Made by a program: the position numbers and the translations under genes. Below the pieces are notes generated by a model. That model made no database searches. It was not told the DNA's origin and was given only the letters and a program-made list of their open reading frames with translations. Positions 1 to 7,499 of a stretch of DNA of 61,405 nucleotides are shown in pieces. The stretch lies in the NCBI GenBank assembly GCA_007692425.1, contig RECG01000007.1, positions 1 through 61,405 of the forward strand, given 5' to 3'. Positions within the stretch are counted from its first letter, which is position 1, and each line of letters begins with the position of its first letter. This stretch comes from Acholeplasmataceae bacterium (lineage in GTDB: Bacteria > Bacillota_I > Bacilli_A > Acholeplasmatales > Acholeplasmataceae).

Positions 1-113
1 AAAATCAATTAAATCGTGTAAACACATATTCACTTACATAATTATTTTCCAAATTTCAGCAACTTTTCATATCAAAAATAACTCGGCAAAGCGAGAAAAA
101 GCCCTTATTAAAG

Positions 114-147
114 CAAAAAAAGGCCTGATACGTATTGTATCAAACCT
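114..147 (-). terminator. Terminator of the tRNA-Arg/tRNA-Ser transcript
   Basis: On the minus strand an 11-bp stem (two G-T pairs) closes a 5-base loop, AATAC, and is followed at once by seven T. It lies 12 bases downstream of the tRNA-Ser CCA end and should end the tRNA transcript. Confidence 0.85.
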
Positions 148-159
148 ATGCTTGTTATA

Positions 160-248
160 TGGCGGAGGAAAGGGGATTTGAACCCCTGCGCCTTTGACAG
201 CCTACGAGCTTTCCAAGCCCGCCTCTTCAGCCACTTGAGTATTCCTCC
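160..248 (-). tRNA. tRNA-Ser (anticodon GGA)
   Basis: The minus strand folds as a class II tRNA with a 7-bp acceptor stem (GGAGGAA/TTCCTCC), a long variable arm, a T arm around GGTTCAAATCC and an anticodon loop TTGGAAA, giving anticodon GGA. The 3' CCA is encoded in the DNA. It is separated from the tRNA-Arg gene by three bases, so both belong to one transcript. Confidence 0.95.
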
Positions 249-251
249 GTA

Positions 252-329
252 TGGCGCACCCGACATGGATCGAACATGCGACCTCAACCTTCGGAGGGTT
301 GCGCTCTATTCCAACTGAGCTACGGGTGC
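252..329 (-). tRNA. tRNA-Arg (anticodon CCG)
   Basis: The minus strand gives a cloverleaf with acceptor stem GCACCCG/CGGGTGC, D arm TAGCTCAGTTGG, anticodon stem CAACC/GGTTG and loop CTCCGAA (anticodon CCG), T loop TTCGATC and an encoded CCA. It is the first gene of a two-tRNA transcript. Confidence 0.95.
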
Positions 330-346
330 GAATCACGCCGACATTT

Positions 347-375
347 ATTTTACCATGAGAAAAAGCAAATGTCTA
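347..375 (-). promoter_or_regulatory. Promoter of the tRNA-Arg/Ser operon
   Basis: On the minus strand a -35 box TAGACA (370-375) and an extended -10 box TGG-TAAAAT (347-352) are 17 bases apart. The expected start lies about 10 bases upstream of the mature tRNA-Arg. Confidence 0.65.
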
Positions 376-466
376 ACCTAATCGAATCAAATTGACATAC
401 TTGGCGTCATCAGTCCTGTCTTGGCCGGTTTTGTGGATTGGACAAGTGTTTCTATGTGTTTCATGA

Positions 467-472
467 TATAAT
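467..472 (+). promoter_or_regulatory. Extended -10 element of the polyphosphate operon
   Basis: TATAAT is preceded by TGA, forming an extended -10 box. No good -35 box is seen at the right distance. It lies 54 bases before the chosen ATG of the polymerase gene, which argues against the upstream in-frame start at 478. Confidence 0.5.
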
Positions 473-525
473 ATGAAGTGGTTTCGAAATCTGTATCACA
501 CACCATGATCAATCAAGGATATGGA

Positions 526-1275
526 ATGAATACAATCTTTAATCGTTATGAACGCAAATACTTGATCAACAGCAAGCAGCAGGCCGAACTGGTGGCTTTT
601 TTAAAAGCGCACTTGACTTTTGATTCTTATTCATCAGAGGGGCAGCCCTATACCATTTACAACCTCTATTACGATACCAATGATTTCAGTGTCATCCGTT
701 CTTCAATCAACAAACCCATCTACAAAGAAAAACTACGTCTGCGCTGCTATCAAAAACCGACACAAGACGAGGATATCGTCTACCTGGAAATCAAAAAGAA
801 GCATGCCGGACGCATCAACAAGCGCCGGCTGGCACTCTCATACAAAGAGGCACGGCATTACATCAATGAAGGATCTTCGCCTGTCTTATCGACCTATAAC
901 GCGTCTCAGGTATTCAAGGAAATCGACTATTTCGTCAACATCCACAAAGCCAGGCCCAGTGTGTTGATCAAATACAACCGGCTCGCCCTACATTCACCAA
1001 ACGAAGCGCTCAGGGTGACCTTTGACAACATGATTGATTTCATCGGTGACATCCGATCACTTGATGACGAAGACAGTCGACAATTCCACGCCGTGCTGGC
1101 TGATACCGATTTGTCGATCATGGAAATCAAATCGGGCCAGAATTTCCCGTTATGGCTGGTCAGGAGACTGTCTGAACTCGACTTGTTCAGCCAACCCTTC
1201 TCCAAATATGGCAAAGCCTATCAACATTATCTTTCCGGAGGTGCCGCAGATGACCACATGCTTTATGACGCTTGA
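526..1275 (+). CDS. VTC-domain polyphosphate polymerase
   Basis: This 249-residue soluble protein matches the VTC domain that makes polyphosphate from ATP at the membrane. Visible family landmarks are an N-terminal ERKY motif, a basic pair in KLRLRCY, the strand YLEIKKK, a KYNR motif near the middle and a late EIKSG motif. These charged strands line the tunnel in characterised VTC polymerases. The start at 526 is chosen because AAGG lies at a normal distance before it and because the family match begins there; an in-frame start at 478 sits almost on the -10 box. The next gene overlaps by 26 bases and encodes a DUF4956 membrane protein, a known partner. The family call is firm, but polyphosphate synthesis here is inferred. 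Confidence 0.85.
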   Translation: MNTIFNRYERKYLINSKQQAELVAFLKAHLTFDSYSSEGQPYTIYNLYYDTNDFSVIRSSINKPIYKEKLRLRCYQKPTQDEDIVYLEIKKKHAGRINKRRLALSYKEARHYINEGSSPVLSTYNASQVFKEIDYFVNIHKARPSVLIKYNRLALHSPNEALRVTFDNMIDFIGDIRSLDDEDSRQFHAVLADTDLSIMEIKSGQNFPLWLVRRLSELDLFSQPFSKYGKAYQHYLSGGAADDHMLYDA

Positions 1276-1933
1276 CATGAATATCCTCACGCTTGAAAAC
1301 ATTCTTTTGATCCTGTTTGCCGCCACGATCCTCGGGTTTGTCTTGAGCAAGGTGTTCGTACTCACCCACCGCAGAAGCGTCTATGACCACCATTTCAGCA
1401 CGACCTTGATCATGTTACCGGTGGTGATTGCCGTCATCATCATACTCGTGCAAAACAACCTGGCCAGGGCATTCAGTCTGGCTGGTGTGTTCGCTTTGGT
1501 GCGTTTCCGTACCGCGATCGCCGATTCACGCGATATTGCCTACATCCTGTGCGGTGTCGGCATCGGCCTGGCGGCCGCGCTTGGTTATCTCGGATACGCG
1601 CTTGTCATCACGCTCTTCATCAGCGCCATTCTGATCTTGTTGCATCTCCTTCATGTCGATACCGACCGGACGAATCACGCGAAGCTTCGGATCATCATTC
1701 CCGAGGACTTGAATTACGCCGATGTCTTCGATGATATTTTCACCAAATACGTGCACAGTTATCAACTCCAGCGCGTCAAGACGACCGATTTCGGCACGCT
1801 CTTTGAACTGACTTATCTTGTCAAACTGAAAGGCAAAATCAACCAAAAAGAGTTCATCGATGAATTACGGGTCCGTAACGGTAACCTGAACATCACGCTG
1901 ACCTCTGATTATATCTCACTGACGAGCGAATAA
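1250..1933 (+). CDS. DUF4956 membrane protein
   Basis: This 227-residue protein has four hydrophobic segments in its first half (about residues 12-30, 45-65, 70-85 and 100-130), followed by a soluble domain of about 85 residues. It matches DUF4956, a family usually encoded next to VTC polyphosphate polymerases. The start at 1250 follows a strong GGAGGTG site by six bases, although in-frame ATGs at 1265 and 1277 are possible. It overlaps the upstream gene by 26 bases, so the two are probably translationally coupled. A likely job is to anchor the polymerase or help move its product. That role is inference, as the family has no firmly assigned activity. Confidence 0.8.
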   Translation: MTTCFMTLDMNILTLENILLILFAATILGFVLSKVFVLTHRRSVYDHHFSTTLIMLPVVIAVIIILVQNNLARAFSLAGVFALVRFRTAIADSRDIAYILCGVGIGLAAALGYLGYALVITLFISAILILLHLLHVDTDRTNHAKLRIIIPEDLNYADVFDDIFTKYVHSYQLQRVKTTDFGTLFELTYLVKLKGKINQKEFIDELRVRNGNLNITLTSDYISLTSE

Positions 1934-1934
1934 G

Positions 1935-1961
1935 CAAAAGGGACCGGTTGGTCTCTTTTTT
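1935..1961 (+). terminator. Terminator of the polyphosphate operon
   Basis: A 6-bp stem GGGACC/GGTCTC with loop GGTT is followed by a run of T. It begins just after the stop codon of the DUF4956 gene. Confidence 0.75.
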
Positions 1962-2033
1962 CTCATACTTGGTTCTGTTCTTGACAACGTTGATCTTTCA
2001 ATTCTTCATGCGGTTTCTTATCGTTTGGACAAC

Positions 2034-2071
2034 AAAAAAAGGCTTATCGGTGAAGGTGCATCCGATCCGCC
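2034..2071 (-). terminator. Terminator of tRNA-Pro
   Basis: On the minus strand a GGC...GCC outer stem and an ATCGG/CCGAT inner stem, split by a small internal loop, are followed by seven T. It lies just downstream of the tRNA-Pro CCA end. Confidence 0.75.
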
Positions 2072-2083
2072 TCTGGTTGGTCA

Positions 2084-2160
2084 TGGTCGGGACGACAAGA
2101 TTTGAACTTGCGACCTCTTGGACCCCATCCAAGCGCTCTACCAAGCTAAGCTACGTCCCG
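2084..2160 (-). tRNA. tRNA-Pro (anticodon GGG)
   Basis: The minus strand forms a cloverleaf with acceptor stem CGGGACG/CGTCCCG, D arm TAGCTTAGCTTGG, anticodon stem CTTGG/CCAAG with loop ATGGGGT (anticodon GGG), T loop TTCAAAT and an encoded CCA. Confidence 0.95.
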
Positions 2161-2178
2161 CCTTTGTCAGGCCACTTC

Positions 2179-2184
2179 ATTATA
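2179..2184 (-). promoter_or_regulatory. Extended -10 element of tRNA-Pro
   Basis: TGA-TATAAT on the minus strand lies 18 bases upstream of the mature tRNA 5' end. The -35 region is occupied by the tail of the pepC terminator and shows no clear box. Confidence 0.5.
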
Positions 2185-2198
2185 TCAAATTCGAGCAC

Positions 2199-2222
2199 GA
2201 AAAAAAAGAGCAAACGCTCTTT
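2199..2222 (-). terminator. Terminator of pepC (and possibly the jet operon)
   Basis: On the minus strand AAAGAGC/GCTCTTT with loop GTTT is followed by a long T run. It starts seven bases after the pepC stop codon. No terminator is seen between jetC and pepC, so this one may end the whole transcript. Confidence 0.85.
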
Positions 2223-2228
2223 CTTTTT

Positions 2229-3557
2229 TCATTTCGCCAGCGATCCCATCGGGTCCCATGGTTTGAGCACGACGGGTTCGAGATCCCAGGCGTCAATCTG
2301 GTTTTTCGACAAGTGTTTGCGGTGAACGACCGCTTGGTAGACATAACGGTCGAACCAGGAGTCAGACGCCAGGTAATAGCCCTTGTTGCCGTGGGTGTCG
2401 CCCCATGAGTTCTCGATCTTCCAGCGGTTTGGTTTGTCGCCATCAAGGTTGACAGCGGTGATGACCATCGCATGGTTCATCGCACTTTGGGCGTAATCGA
2501 GTTCTTCGGCCTTGGTCATGGCCAGGCTCATCTCCATCATGCCTTCATAGTCGAAGGATTCATCATCCCAGACGCCTTCCTTGCGGTCGCCGTAGCGACC
2601 GACATCGGAACCGAACCAGACGACCTCGTTGTCTTTCAACTGCTTGAGGACAAGGTCTTTGAGTTCGGGCATCTCGAGATTGAGATATTTCACGGGACGT
2701 CCGCCCACGACATTGCCCAGATAAGCGACGGTGTAGGTTTTCATGAAAGGCTTGTCCGTGGTCGGCGCGTTGATGACGCTGACATAATCATCGAGCACGT
2801 CACCGACATGTTTTTGGTAAAACTGAAGCGGTGTCAGGTGCTTGTCGATGGCATATTTGTCGTTCTTATCGACGTATTCGAAGTCAAAGGTCTCGGGCGG
2901 CATGCCGAAATTGGTCACCAGGAAGGTATAGAGTTCTTCCAACGTCTTGTCTTTGAGGGCCGGGATGTCATTGGCTTTGCCTTGTTGAAAAAGCGTTCTG
3001 GCACCGGCGGCATACTGACGCAGCTTGACATTGATGATCTGGTTCATGAAGCGGGTCCCGCCGCTGCTGGCCGTCTCCGGCATCGCATCTTTGGGAACGA
3101 CGCCGTATTTCTTGACGACGTTGACAAACATGTCCCACTGGCCACCATCCTGGATGCCGGTCTTGAGCAGATGCTGCAAGGTGCGGTCATCCTGGTCGGC
3201 ATCAAGAAAGTCGTCCATCGCCTCGATGAAATAGTTGATCTTTTCAAACTTATCATAAAAAGCGGTATGATTTTGCGAGAGTTCGAAGTTGGCGAGGTCG
3301 TAGGTGTTGGCGACTTTCAGACGCATGACGTTGAGGGCGGCGAAAATCCAGCAACGGCCGCTTGCCTTCTGATGGGTCACAGGCAAGGTCTTGATCGCAT
3401 GCGAGAAGCGGAAACGGGTGTGTTGTTTCTGCTCCTGCTTGTCGAACAGGGTGGCGAGTTCGTTTTTGACGAGCACCCTTGACAATGCCTTTTGGACCGG
3501 TTTTTGTCCATAGTTCTGATTGAATGTGTCAATCCGTTTCAAGTCGATCGGTTTCAT
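2229..3557 (-). CDS. pepC: Aminopeptidase C (bleomycin hydrolase family, peptidase C1B)
   Basis: This 442-residue cytoplasmic thiol aminopeptidase has the three catalytic motifs of the family in order: Cys69 in KASGRCWIFAALN, the His in NHAMVITAV, and the Asn in WKIENSWGD. Its length fits the PepC/BLMH family (about 440-460). The start at 3557 follows an AAAGGATG site by six bases. It removes N-terminal residues from peptides for amino acid recycling. It lies 50 bases downstream of jetC with no terminator between, so it sits where jetD would be expected but is unrelated to it. Co-transcription with jetABC is possible and not proven. Confidence 0.95.
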   Translation of the reverse strand: MKPIDLKRIDTFNQNYGQKPVQKALSRVLVKNELATLFDKQEQKQHTRFRFSHAIKTLPVTHQKASGRCWIFAALNVMRLKVANTYDLANFELSQNHTAFYDKFEKINYFIEAMDDFLDADQDDRTLQHLLKTGIQDGGQWDMFVNVVKKYGVVPKDAMPETASSGGTRFMNQIINVKLRQYAAGARTLFQQGKANDIPALKDKTLEELYTFLVTNFGMPPETFDFEYVDKNDKYAIDKHLTPLQFYQKHVGDVLDDYVSVINAPTTDKPFMKTYTVAYLGNVVGGRPVKYLNLEMPELKDLVLKQLKDNEVVWFGSDVGRYGDRKEGVWDDESFDYEGMMEMSLAMTKAEELDYAQSAMNHAMVITAVNLDGDKPNRWKIENSWGDTHGNKGYYLASDSWFDRYVYQAVVHRKHLSKNQIDAWDLEPVVLKPWDPMGSLAK

Positions 3558-3607
3558 GTGAATCATCCTTTCCGGGTGGCATGTTTTGATCATTTGTTTT
3601 CAAGTCA

Positions 3608-6600
3608 TCAAGCCCGCAAGACACGTTCGTCCTTGAAGGCTTCGACAATCGCATAGTCGTTGTCCTTGACGACGACCAGGCTGGTGTTGACGAAATTGAT
3701 GATGTTGGTGACACGTTGGGGCGGGACCGCGATCAACAGCTGGATCGACAATGAGTTGTAGAACTTCATCATCGCGTCGATACGCGATTCGTCCATGTTG
3801 TTGAAGGCTTCGTCGAAGAGCACGATACAGCCGGAGTCGACCCGCTTGTTCTTGGTCAGAAGCTGCTGGAAGGACGCGGCGATGACGATATAGAACGGCA
3901 CCTGGGTCTCCCCGCCGCTCTTTTCCTTGGAGACTTTGGAGAAATACGATTTGTTGCCATTCAGGTTGGTGACCTCGATGTCATAGGACATGTAGTTGCG
4001 ATAATCGAGGAATTTGTAGGTCAGCAAATCGTATTCGGGGTCGTTGGAAGCGATTTTCTCAAACAGCTCCATCAGGATGGCTTCTTTCCGCTTGCTCAGT
4101 CCATCGGTGAACAAGGTGTGCTTGCCAATCGCGTCGTAGCCCATGATGATGTCATAGTACTGATGGTATTCAGGCTGGTCGCTGGCTTTGCAGAGCAGTT
4201 GGTAGGAGTCGGTACCGAACGTCTTGTCTTTGAGGGCGATGTTGAGTTCGGCGATTTGCTGCTGGGCGTTTTCAATCGACGCCCTGAGCTTGTTGACAAA
4301 CTCTTCCTTGAAACTGATTTCGGAATTGCGTCTGAGTTCGGTGGCCTCCTGCTCGTAGCGGACGAGGTTGTTGTTGCGGATTTGATTTGCTTCGGTTTCG
4401 TAGGCGACCAACTGGTCAAATTCGGGTGAGGCCCCGAAATGATAGGTCTGGTTGTAGAGTTTCATCATGTTGATGACATCCGACTGATCTTTGATGATCT
4501 GGTTGTTGAGACGGACGTTCGAATCGGCCAGGAATTTGGCGATCGCTTCAAAATCCTGCTTGAATTTTGTCTTCAGGGCATAATACTGGGTGCCCGCCAT
4601 GCTCAGTTTTTCCGGATGTTTCTGGGCAAGCTGTTTCTGGTTTTGCAGGAAGGCCTCGTTTTTGTCCTTGATATCCTCGATGGCATCAAGCACGCGTTGG
4701 CGCTCCTCCCGCTGGGTCGCGATTTCGCCGACAATCGTTTCGGCTTCACCGCGCATGGTCTTGCGGTTGTTGCGCTCGGTTTCGATCTTGCTTTCCAGTT
4801 TTTCAAGACTCTGGTCTTTTTCAAGCGCGTTGATCTGTTCTTCAATCTGCGTGTATTCACGTCTCGTCTGCCTGACCAGTTCCAGAAAACGGATCTGGTT
4901 CTGATGGACGATCTGTCCGCTCTTGTCCTGATTCAGCAATCTGGTGATGCGCTCTTGCTTGTCGGTCAGGTCATGCAGTTGATCCATCCTGTTTTCCAGC
5001 AGTTTGAGCGCTTTGATGTCCATCTCGATTTGAAGAGCGGTCGCCTCCTTGCCGATATAAGGCGTCTCATAGGCGCGCGGATTGATTTGGCGGGCCGTGT
5101 AATTGTTATACGTCATGCACGTCGGTGTGACGGCCCGGTTGAAGTTTTTCAAGTCATGGACATTGTCGACACAATAGGTCGTGTTCAACAACATGTTCAC
5201 ATAGTGACGGGCATGGGTGTGGTCGCTTTCGATTTTTTCCGCCAAGGTGCCGGGTGCCACCTGGGCATACGCTGACAGTTTGGTCGTGTTGACCAGACCG
5301 ACGCCGTAGATACGTTCCTGGAACTTGACTTTTTCATAGATGTCAAGGGCGTCGTTGAAATAACTGGGGTCGACGATGATGTCGAAACGCTGGGTGTTCA
5401 AATAACCTTCCAGGGCGTTGCGCCAATGCTCGTCCGCGACTTCGATCAATTCACAGAGCGGACGGACACGGATGTCTTTCTGGTAATGTTCAGACAAACC
5501 GTCGTTGAGGGCCTGGATCAATTTTTCAACATGGACAGGATAGGTCTTGACCTGACGTTTGAGCTGGTTCAGGCGTTGCGTGTTGTGACGGATGTTTTCC
5601 GACAGATTACGTTTTTCACTTTCGACCTTGTCACGTTCGGTATGATAAGCCTGCAAATAGGCCGCGACATCCGTGGCGACATGGCCGAGATGGACCGTCA
5701 GTTCACTGACGTTGAGCTGCTCCTGCTGGGTTTGATAATAATCGATGAAACCTTTAAAAGATGCCACCGGCAACAACTGGTTGAGTTCCTTGAGGGTGGC
5801 AAACTCCTTGTCAAGGGCTTGTCTGACCTGGGCGGTGATCTCCTTTTGTTGTTCGTATTCGCCGCCTTTCTTGACCAGTGCTTCCTGATAACCGGACAGC
5901 GTCCTGGACAAATCGTTGTCGCTCTTGGCGCGCTCAAGGGCGAAAATCGCCTGTTCGCTGGCCTCGAGCCGGCCGTCGACTTGTGCTTTTGATTCACGCA
6001 AATACTCAAGCCTTTGGTCGATCGTGACCAGTTTGGCTTCATGGTCCTTGATGAAACTTTCCCGCTTTTCAACCCAGTTGAGCTGGTCAATCAGGACATT
6101 GATGACATGCTGGTCCTGGTTCATGGTGATCGCTTCACCGGTTTGGACGATACCGTCGAGCTTGTCGAGTTTTTCCTTGTCGCGTTTGATCTGGGTTTCG
6201 ACTTTCTTCAGCTGGGCGACGTTGTTTTTAAGTGACTGGATGTCGATGGGATCGTCATCAAGCAGGAATTCAAACACAAAAGCCTGCAGGTCGATTGAAC
6301 GGAAAGCCAGTGCTTTCGGCAGGATTTTCGCATACTTGGAAGCATCCATGCCGAAAAAGCGGGCGAGGGCGTCACGGTATTTCTTTTGCGTTTCAAAAGG
6401 CACGAACTCGATGTCGATTGATTTGAGATATTGTTTCATACTCTTGTAATCACGCGGATATTTCTTCTCAAGGAACAACCCGTCGTGGATGGACGTGTTC
6501 TCCAAAATATAGAAACGTTCCTTGAGAGAGCCGTTCTTGGGCAGGTCGAGGATGCAACCGATGATGTTGAACTGTTTGCTTTGCTCATCAAAAAACTCTA

Positions 6601-6883
6601 GCGCCAGATGCGTAATCACGTCGTTGTTGCGGATGTATTCCTTGTTTTCCGCACCGATGCGGCCCCTGACATAACCTTCGAGCGTCCGCTTGGCATCATC
6701 GGTGGCGGCGACATTGAATTTGGCCCCGCTCCGGCCGCCGACCAGCAAATACTGCATGGCATCAAGCAAGGTCGACTTGCCGGACCCGTTTTCACCGGAG
6801 ATGAGGGCGTTGTCCTTGATATCGATCGTCTGGTTGGTGAACAGATGCCAGTTGACCAGCTTAATCTTCGTCAGTTTCTTCAT
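3608..6883 (-). CDS. jetC: SMC-like ATPase, Wadjet JetC / MksB-type
   Basis: This 1091-residue protein has the split ABC-ATPase layout of SMC proteins. Walker A is GENGSGKST at residues 30-38. Long charged coiled-coil stretches flank a central non-coil hinge region around residues 550-640. Near the C-terminus are a signature SGGETQVPF and a Walker B ending in LFDEAFNNMD. Together with the JetA and JetB neighbours this places it in the Wadjet JetC / MksB family, whose complexes extrude DNA loops. The start at 6883 (MKKLTKIKL) gives a 23-base overlap with jetB and lies 11 bases from GGAGG; longer in-frame versions run into jetB. Downstream there is pepC, not jetD. Confidence 0.9.
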   Translation of the reverse strand: MKKLTKIKLVNWHLFTNQTIDIKDNALISGENGSGKSTLLDAMQYLLVGGRSGAKFNVAATDDAKRTLEGYVRGRIGAENKEYIRNNDVITHLALEFFDEQSKQFNIIGCILDLPKNGSLKERFYILENTSIHDGLFLEKKYPRDYKSMKQYLKSIDIEFVPFETQKKYRDALARFFGMDASKYAKILPKALAFRSIDLQAFVFEFLLDDDPIDIQSLKNNVAQLKKVETQIKRDKEKLDKLDGIVQTGEAITMNQDQHVINVLIDQLNWVEKRESFIKDHEAKLVTIDQRLEYLRESKAQVDGRLEASEQAIFALERAKSDNDLSRTLSGYQEALVKKGGEYEQQKEITAQVRQALDKEFATLKELNQLLPVASFKGFIDYYQTQQEQLNVSELTVHLGHVATDVAAYLQAYHTERDKVESEKRNLSENIRHNTQRLNQLKRQVKTYPVHVEKLIQALNDGLSEHYQKDIRVRPLCELIEVADEHWRNALEGYLNTQRFDIIVDPSYFNDALDIYEKVKFQERIYGVGLVNTTKLSAYAQVAPGTLAEKIESDHTHARHYVNMLLNTTYCVDNVHDLKNFNRAVTPTCMTYNNYTARQINPRAYETPYIGKEATALQIEMDIKALKLLENRMDQLHDLTDKQERITRLLNQDKSGQIVHQNQIRFLELVRQTRREYTQIEEQINALEKDQSLEKLESKIETERNNRKTMRGEAETIVGEIATQREERQRVLDAIEDIKDKNEAFLQNQKQLAQKHPEKLSMAGTQYYALKTKFKQDFEAIAKFLADSNVRLNNQIIKDQSDVINMMKLYNQTYHFGASPEFDQLVAYETEANQIRNNNLVRYEQEATELRRNSEISFKEEFVNKLRASIENAQQQIAELNIALKDKTFGTDSYQLLCKASDQPEYHQYYDIIMGYDAIGKHTLFTDGLSKRKEAILMELFEKIASNDPEYDLLTYKFLDYRNYMSYDIEVTNLNGNKSYFSKVSKEKSGGETQVPFYIVIAASFQQLLTKNKRVDSGCIVLFDEAFNNMDESRIDAMMKFYNSLSIQLLIAVPPQRVTNIINFVNTSLVVVKDNDYAIVEAFKDERVLRA

Positions 6884-7499
6884 CGTCGTCACTGCCTCCT
6901 TCCATGTAACCCTCCAGTTTCTGGACCACTTCCTTGATGCTGTCCAGATTGGTGACATAGAGGATCGTCGGATAGATCTTGATGCGGGCATCATCATGCA
7001 GCCCGCGGTCGATGTAATCAATGATGTTGTAGTTCCGTAAAAAAACCAGTGCCGGTTTGAGCCGGTCCTTGGTGATACGTTTGTTGTCAAGGTAGCCGAT
7101 ACGCATCAGTTCAGCGTGGATCTCATGCAGGTAGATTTCGACATCCTCGTCCAAGGTGATGAGATCTTTTTTGCGTTGATAAAGGATCCGGATGACCAAA
7201 AGCATGACGCTTTCGGTCTTGCGCAGACGCATGTGATTGAACATGCTTTCATTCTGGATATAGACCACTTCGTCCTCACGTCGGACATTCAAGACAAAGT
7301 CGGTGAGGGCGAAAAAAGGTTCAAACACTTCCTTGTATGCCAGGATGAAACGGTAGTCATTGACATCACCAGGCTTGCGTTTGGTCAGAAAATTCACTTG
7401 GAAGAGCTTGTTCGTGATGCGTGAAAATTGAGTCTTTTCGCCTTCCTTGAGCGAAAGATAGGCTTCATGAAATTGATTGGCGGCCTGCGTCTTGTTCAT
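6861..7499 (-). CDS. jetB: Wadjet JetB / MksE-like (DUF4194) subunit
   Basis: This 212-residue protein resembles the JetB/MksE (DUF4194) family, winged-helix proteins that bind the kleisin of bacterial condensin-like complexes. The body (residues 20-190) is predicted mostly helical, with a conserved-looking stretch RLRKTESVMLLVIRILY typical of the family. The last 15 residues are almost all Asp, Glu, Gly or Ser. Its ATG overlaps the jetA stop codon by four bases (ATGA), and jetC begins inside its 3' end, so the three genes are tightly coupled. The role as an accessory subunit is inferred from family and context. Confidence 0.85.
   Translation of the reverse strand: MNKTQAANQFHEAYLSLKEGEKTQFSRITNKLFQVNFLTKRKPGDVNDYRFILAYKEVFEPFFALTDFVLNVRREDEVVYIQNESMFNHMRLRKTESVMLLVIRILYQRKKDLITLDEDVEIYLHEIHAELMRIGYLDNKRITKDRLKPALVFLRNYNIIDYIDRGLHDDARIKIYPTILYVTNLDSIKEVVQKLEGYMEGGSDDDEETDED

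Noticed and set aside
1-113. Possible gene or RNA at the left edge
   Set aside because: The stretch is A/T-rich; only a weak CTCG/CGAG hairpin is seen and no coding frame with a ribosome binding site.
1948-2325. Small open frame after the polyphosphate operon
   Set aside because: It runs through the tRNA-Pro gene and two terminators and has no family match.
2472-3482. Open frame of 336 codons antisense to pepC
   Set aside because: It mirrors the third-base bias of pepC, has no ribosome binding site and no recognisable domain.
4439-5275. Open frame of 278 codons antisense to jetC
   Set aside because: It lies wholly within the jetC coiled-coil region and is an effect of the repetitive codon pattern.
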